Positions 5,472 to 6,805 of a stretch of 6,805 nt of DNA are shown here, one piece after another. The first letter of the stretch is position 1. Every line of letters begins with the position of its first letter. The notes under the pieces were generated by a model. It was not told the DNA's origin. It did not search any database and was given only the letters and a program-made list of their open reading frames with translations. Source of the stretch: Pseudomonadota bacterium (GTDB taxonomy: Bacteria > Pseudomonadota > Gammaproteobacteria > Burkholderiales > Burkholderiaceae_C); the NCBI GenBank assembly GCA_023394015.1, contig JAEXBL010000390.1, forward strand, positions 1 to 6,805, read 5' to 3'. Both the position numbers and the translations under genes were made by a program.

Positions 5472-5709
5472 AACCTAGAGGCGGCAGTTGGACGCGCCTG
5501 AGCGTGCCGTGATGGGCGTGCCAGGCAAGGCGTGAGGACGACGCAGGCTGATGCCTGCTAGGACGAGCAACACCGCATGGTGCGTCCAGCGCGGTGCGAT
5601 CAGGCGCGTAGCGCTTTCACCCAGAAGCTGGGTGTCATCGAAGCAGCCATGTGCAATATGCATGTGCGTTTCCCAGAGGTTGCAAGCGGTCAATTGCCGT
5701 TTCTAGGTT
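5472..5709. mobile_element. Possible MITE-like segment bounded by imperfect inverted repeats
   Basis: The left end, aacctagaggcggcagttg (5472-5490), and the right end read on the other strand, aacctagaaacggcaattg (5709-5691), match at 16 of 19 positions; all three differences are G/A, and CGC follows in both after two more mismatches. The 238 bp between are less GC-rich than the flanks and hold no convincing gene. They contain several small hairpins: GCAGGC/GCCTGC (5543-5558), CACCGC/GCGGTG (5571-5596) and a 7-bp CACCCAG/CTGGGTG stem (5618-5634). The right repeat starts in the stop codon of the yedE-like gene. I see no clear target-site duplication and no transposase, so a structured RNA or a pair of protein-binding sites remains possible. 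Confidence 0.4.
5475..5663 (-). CDS. Doubtful 62-codon frame inside the inverted-repeat segment
   Basis: An ATG-to-TAG frame spanning nearly the whole segment: MHIAHGCFDD at the start, a short hydrophobic stretch AVLLVLAGISL in the middle, and NCRL at the end. About 19 of 62 codons end in A or T, clearly more than in neighbouring genes, and only a weak GGGAA lies upstream. The TAG stop falls in the left inverted repeat. It is more likely a chance frame than a gene, but it is the only candidate product of this gap. Confidence 0.15.
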   Translation of the reverse strand: MHIAHGCFDDTQLLGESATRLIAPRWTHHAVLLVLAGISLRRPHALPGTPITARSGASNCRL

Positions 5710-6805
5710 CAGAAGCCCAAGCGCCGGCGCAGGCGCACGCCGATCAGGGTGCCCAGGAAGGCCATCGGCACCCACAGCCAGCCGTGCAGGCTGCCGGTGC
5801 TGATGCCGCTGACCATGGCGCCCACGTTGCAGCCGAAGGCCAGGCGCGAGCTGTAGCCCAGCACGAAGCCGGCCACCAGGCCGATGGCCCATTGCGTGCC
5901 GGTCAGCGGGCGCGCGTTGCGCCGCTTGTCCTTCTGCGCCACCCACAGGGCGCCGGCCAGGATGCCGAGGTTGGTGATGCTGGTCACGTCCAGCAGCAGC
6001 GTTTGCTGCAGGCGCTCGGCGTGGCCGGGGTCGCTCCAGAAGGCGTTGCCCGCCGGGTCGAACACGCCCAGCGCGGTGGCCGCCTTGGCGCCCCACAGCC
6101 CGAAGCCGTAGACCACGCCCCAGGGCTGGCCGGCGATGAACAGGTTCAGCGCCGCCAGCAGCGCCAGCCCCAGCGCGCCCCACAGCCAGCGCCGCGGCGT
6201 GCCCTTGAAGCTGAAGCGGCGCCCGCTCCACAGGCCGACACCGGCGGCCACCAGGGCCAGCGCCGCCAGCGTGGCCGCCAGCGCGCCGCCGGCGCCCCAG
6301 TGCTGCACCAGGCCCACCGGCTCGGCCGCGCCCAGCGCCAGCCAGCCGTTCAGGTGCACCGAGCCGAGAAAGCTGCCGAGCGCGAACAGCGGCAGGATCG
6401 CCATGTTCAGCGGCACGCCCAGGCCGGCCTTGTACAGCGTGCCCGAACCGCAGCCGTCCGAGATCTGCATCGCCAGGCCGAACACGAAGGCGCCCACCAG
6501 CAGGCTGACCGAGGGCGGGCCCAATGCCGCCTGCGTCTCGGGGAAATGCGCCAGCATCGGCATCGACACCGCCGACAGCAGCGCCAGCAGCAGCAGCTGG
6601 CCGTAGACGCCGGAGGGGTCGCGGCGCTCGACCAGCTCGCGCCAGCCGGTGGTGAAGCCGAAGCGCGCCGCCGCCAGCACCGCGCCCAGGCCGACGCCGA
6701 CCAGCAGCAGCAGCGCCTGCCGCGCCGACACCGACCACAGCAGCCAGCCGGCCAGCGCCAGCACGGCCAGGGTGATCGGCGCGCGCTGCCGCCACAGGCC
6801 GGCAG
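5709..6805 (-). CDS. YeeE/YedE-family sulfur-compound transporter, N-terminus outside window
   Basis: An inner-membrane protein with many hydrophobic segments; 364 residues are visible and the frame is still open at the window edge. In this family (thiosulfate transporter TsuA is the studied member) conserved cysteines in pore-lining motifs pass the sulfur compound inward. Numbering from an internal GTG at 6764: RFGFTTGWREL (34-44), SDGCGSGTLYKAG (102-114, Cys105), PWGVVYGFGLWGAKA (214-228), DVTSITNLGILAG (259-271), and SRLAFGCNVGAMVSG (306-320, Cys312) followed by GSLHGWLW (324-331). The order and spacing fit the fused YeeE-YedE form of about 380-400 residues. The residues upstream of the GTG (AGLWRQRAPITLA) continue the first hydrophobic segment, so the real start is probably just beyond the edge. 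The protein ends RLRRRLGF, a usual type of ending. Substrate (thiosulfate or another sulfur compound) cannot be read from sequence. Confidence 0.88.
   Translation of the reverse strand, partial: AGLWRQRAPITLAVLALAGWLLWSVSARQALLLLVGVGLGAVLAAARFGFTTGWRELVERRDPSGVYGQLLLLALLSAVSMPMLAHFPETQAALGPPSVSLLVGAFVFGLAMQISDGCGSGTLYKAGLGVPLNMAILPLFALGSFLGSVHLNGWLALGAAEPVGLVQHWGAGGALAATLAALALVAAGVGLWSGRRFSFKGTPRRWLWGALGLALLAALNLFIAGQPWGVVYGFGLWGAKAATALGVFDPAGNAFWSDPGHAERLQQTLLLDVTSITNLGILAGALWVAQKDKRRNARPLTGTQWAIGLVAGFVLGYSSRLAFGCNVGAMVSGISTGSLHGWLWVPMAFLGTLIGVRLRRRLGF

Noticed and set aside
5213..5473. 86-codon minus-strand frame overlapping the 55-codon gene in another frame
   Set aside because: Its translation is His/Arg/Pro-rich without motifs and runs through the hairpins, while the alternative frame gives a sensible membrane segment, ribosome binding site and codon use.
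6762..6764. GTG as the true start of the yedE-like gene
   Set aside because: The frame is open upstream to the window edge and the preceding residues extend the first hydrophobic segment, so the gene is treated as partial.
5635..6795. 386-codon minus-strand frame opposite in phase to the yedE-like gene
   Set aside because: It is an out-of-phase reading of the transporter gene, rich in Gly/Ala/Arg with no membrane segments.
1..6805. CRISPR array, tRNA, rRNA, phage or defence genes
   Set aside because: No regularly spaced repeats, no tRNA cloverleaf or rRNA signature and no such protein motifs were seen on either strand by eye.

Overview
The window is very GC-rich and its codons mostly end in G or C. 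Its gene content fits a Burkholderiales beta-proteobacterium, probably of the Comamonadaceae: a Bug-type solute receptor beside a LysR regulator and an aspartoacylase-like enzyme, a YeeE/YedE sulfur-transport protein, and an adhesin-E-like lipoprotein. This placement comes from gene families and base composition only; there is no rRNA or other marker in the window.

Plus strand, 1-3300. The window opens inside the 3' end of pyrF (orotidine 5'-phosphate decarboxylase). After it come a LysR-type regulator, a periplasmic Bug/TctC-family solute-binding protein and a succinylglutamate desuccinylase/aspartoacylase-family zinc hydrolase. The last two overlap by 4 bases and are almost certainly cotranslated. 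The 138-base gap before the Bug gene holds two 15-bp palindromes of one design (GYGCC-N5-GGCRC), one of them a perfect T-N11-A LysR box, followed by a very strong ribosome binding site. The simplest reading is a small regulated catabolic unit: the receptor binds an acylated amino acid or related carboxylate and the hydrolase removes the acyl group. No membrane transporter subunits are present.

Minus strand, 3349-5047. Two envelope genes run towards the plus-strand unit: an M48 metalloprotease lipoprotein and, downstream of it, a probable lipoprotein that combines an NlpE-like beta-barrel region (without the usual CxxC) with a surface-adhesin-E-like C-terminal region.

Minus strand, 5170-6805. 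A YeeE/YedE-family sulfur-compound transporter enters from the right edge (its N-terminus is outside). Downstream lie a 238-bp gene-poor stretch bounded by imperfect inverted repeats and full of small hairpins (a possible MITE-like element), a 55-codon gene for a single-span small protein, and a cluster of three hairpins that includes a 14-bp perfect stem likely to act as a terminator.

Most of the window is ordinary core or metabolic sequence. The parts that repay a second look are the paired LysR operator, the inverted-repeat-bounded segment after the yedE-like gene, the 55-aa protein, and the two-domain lipoprotein.
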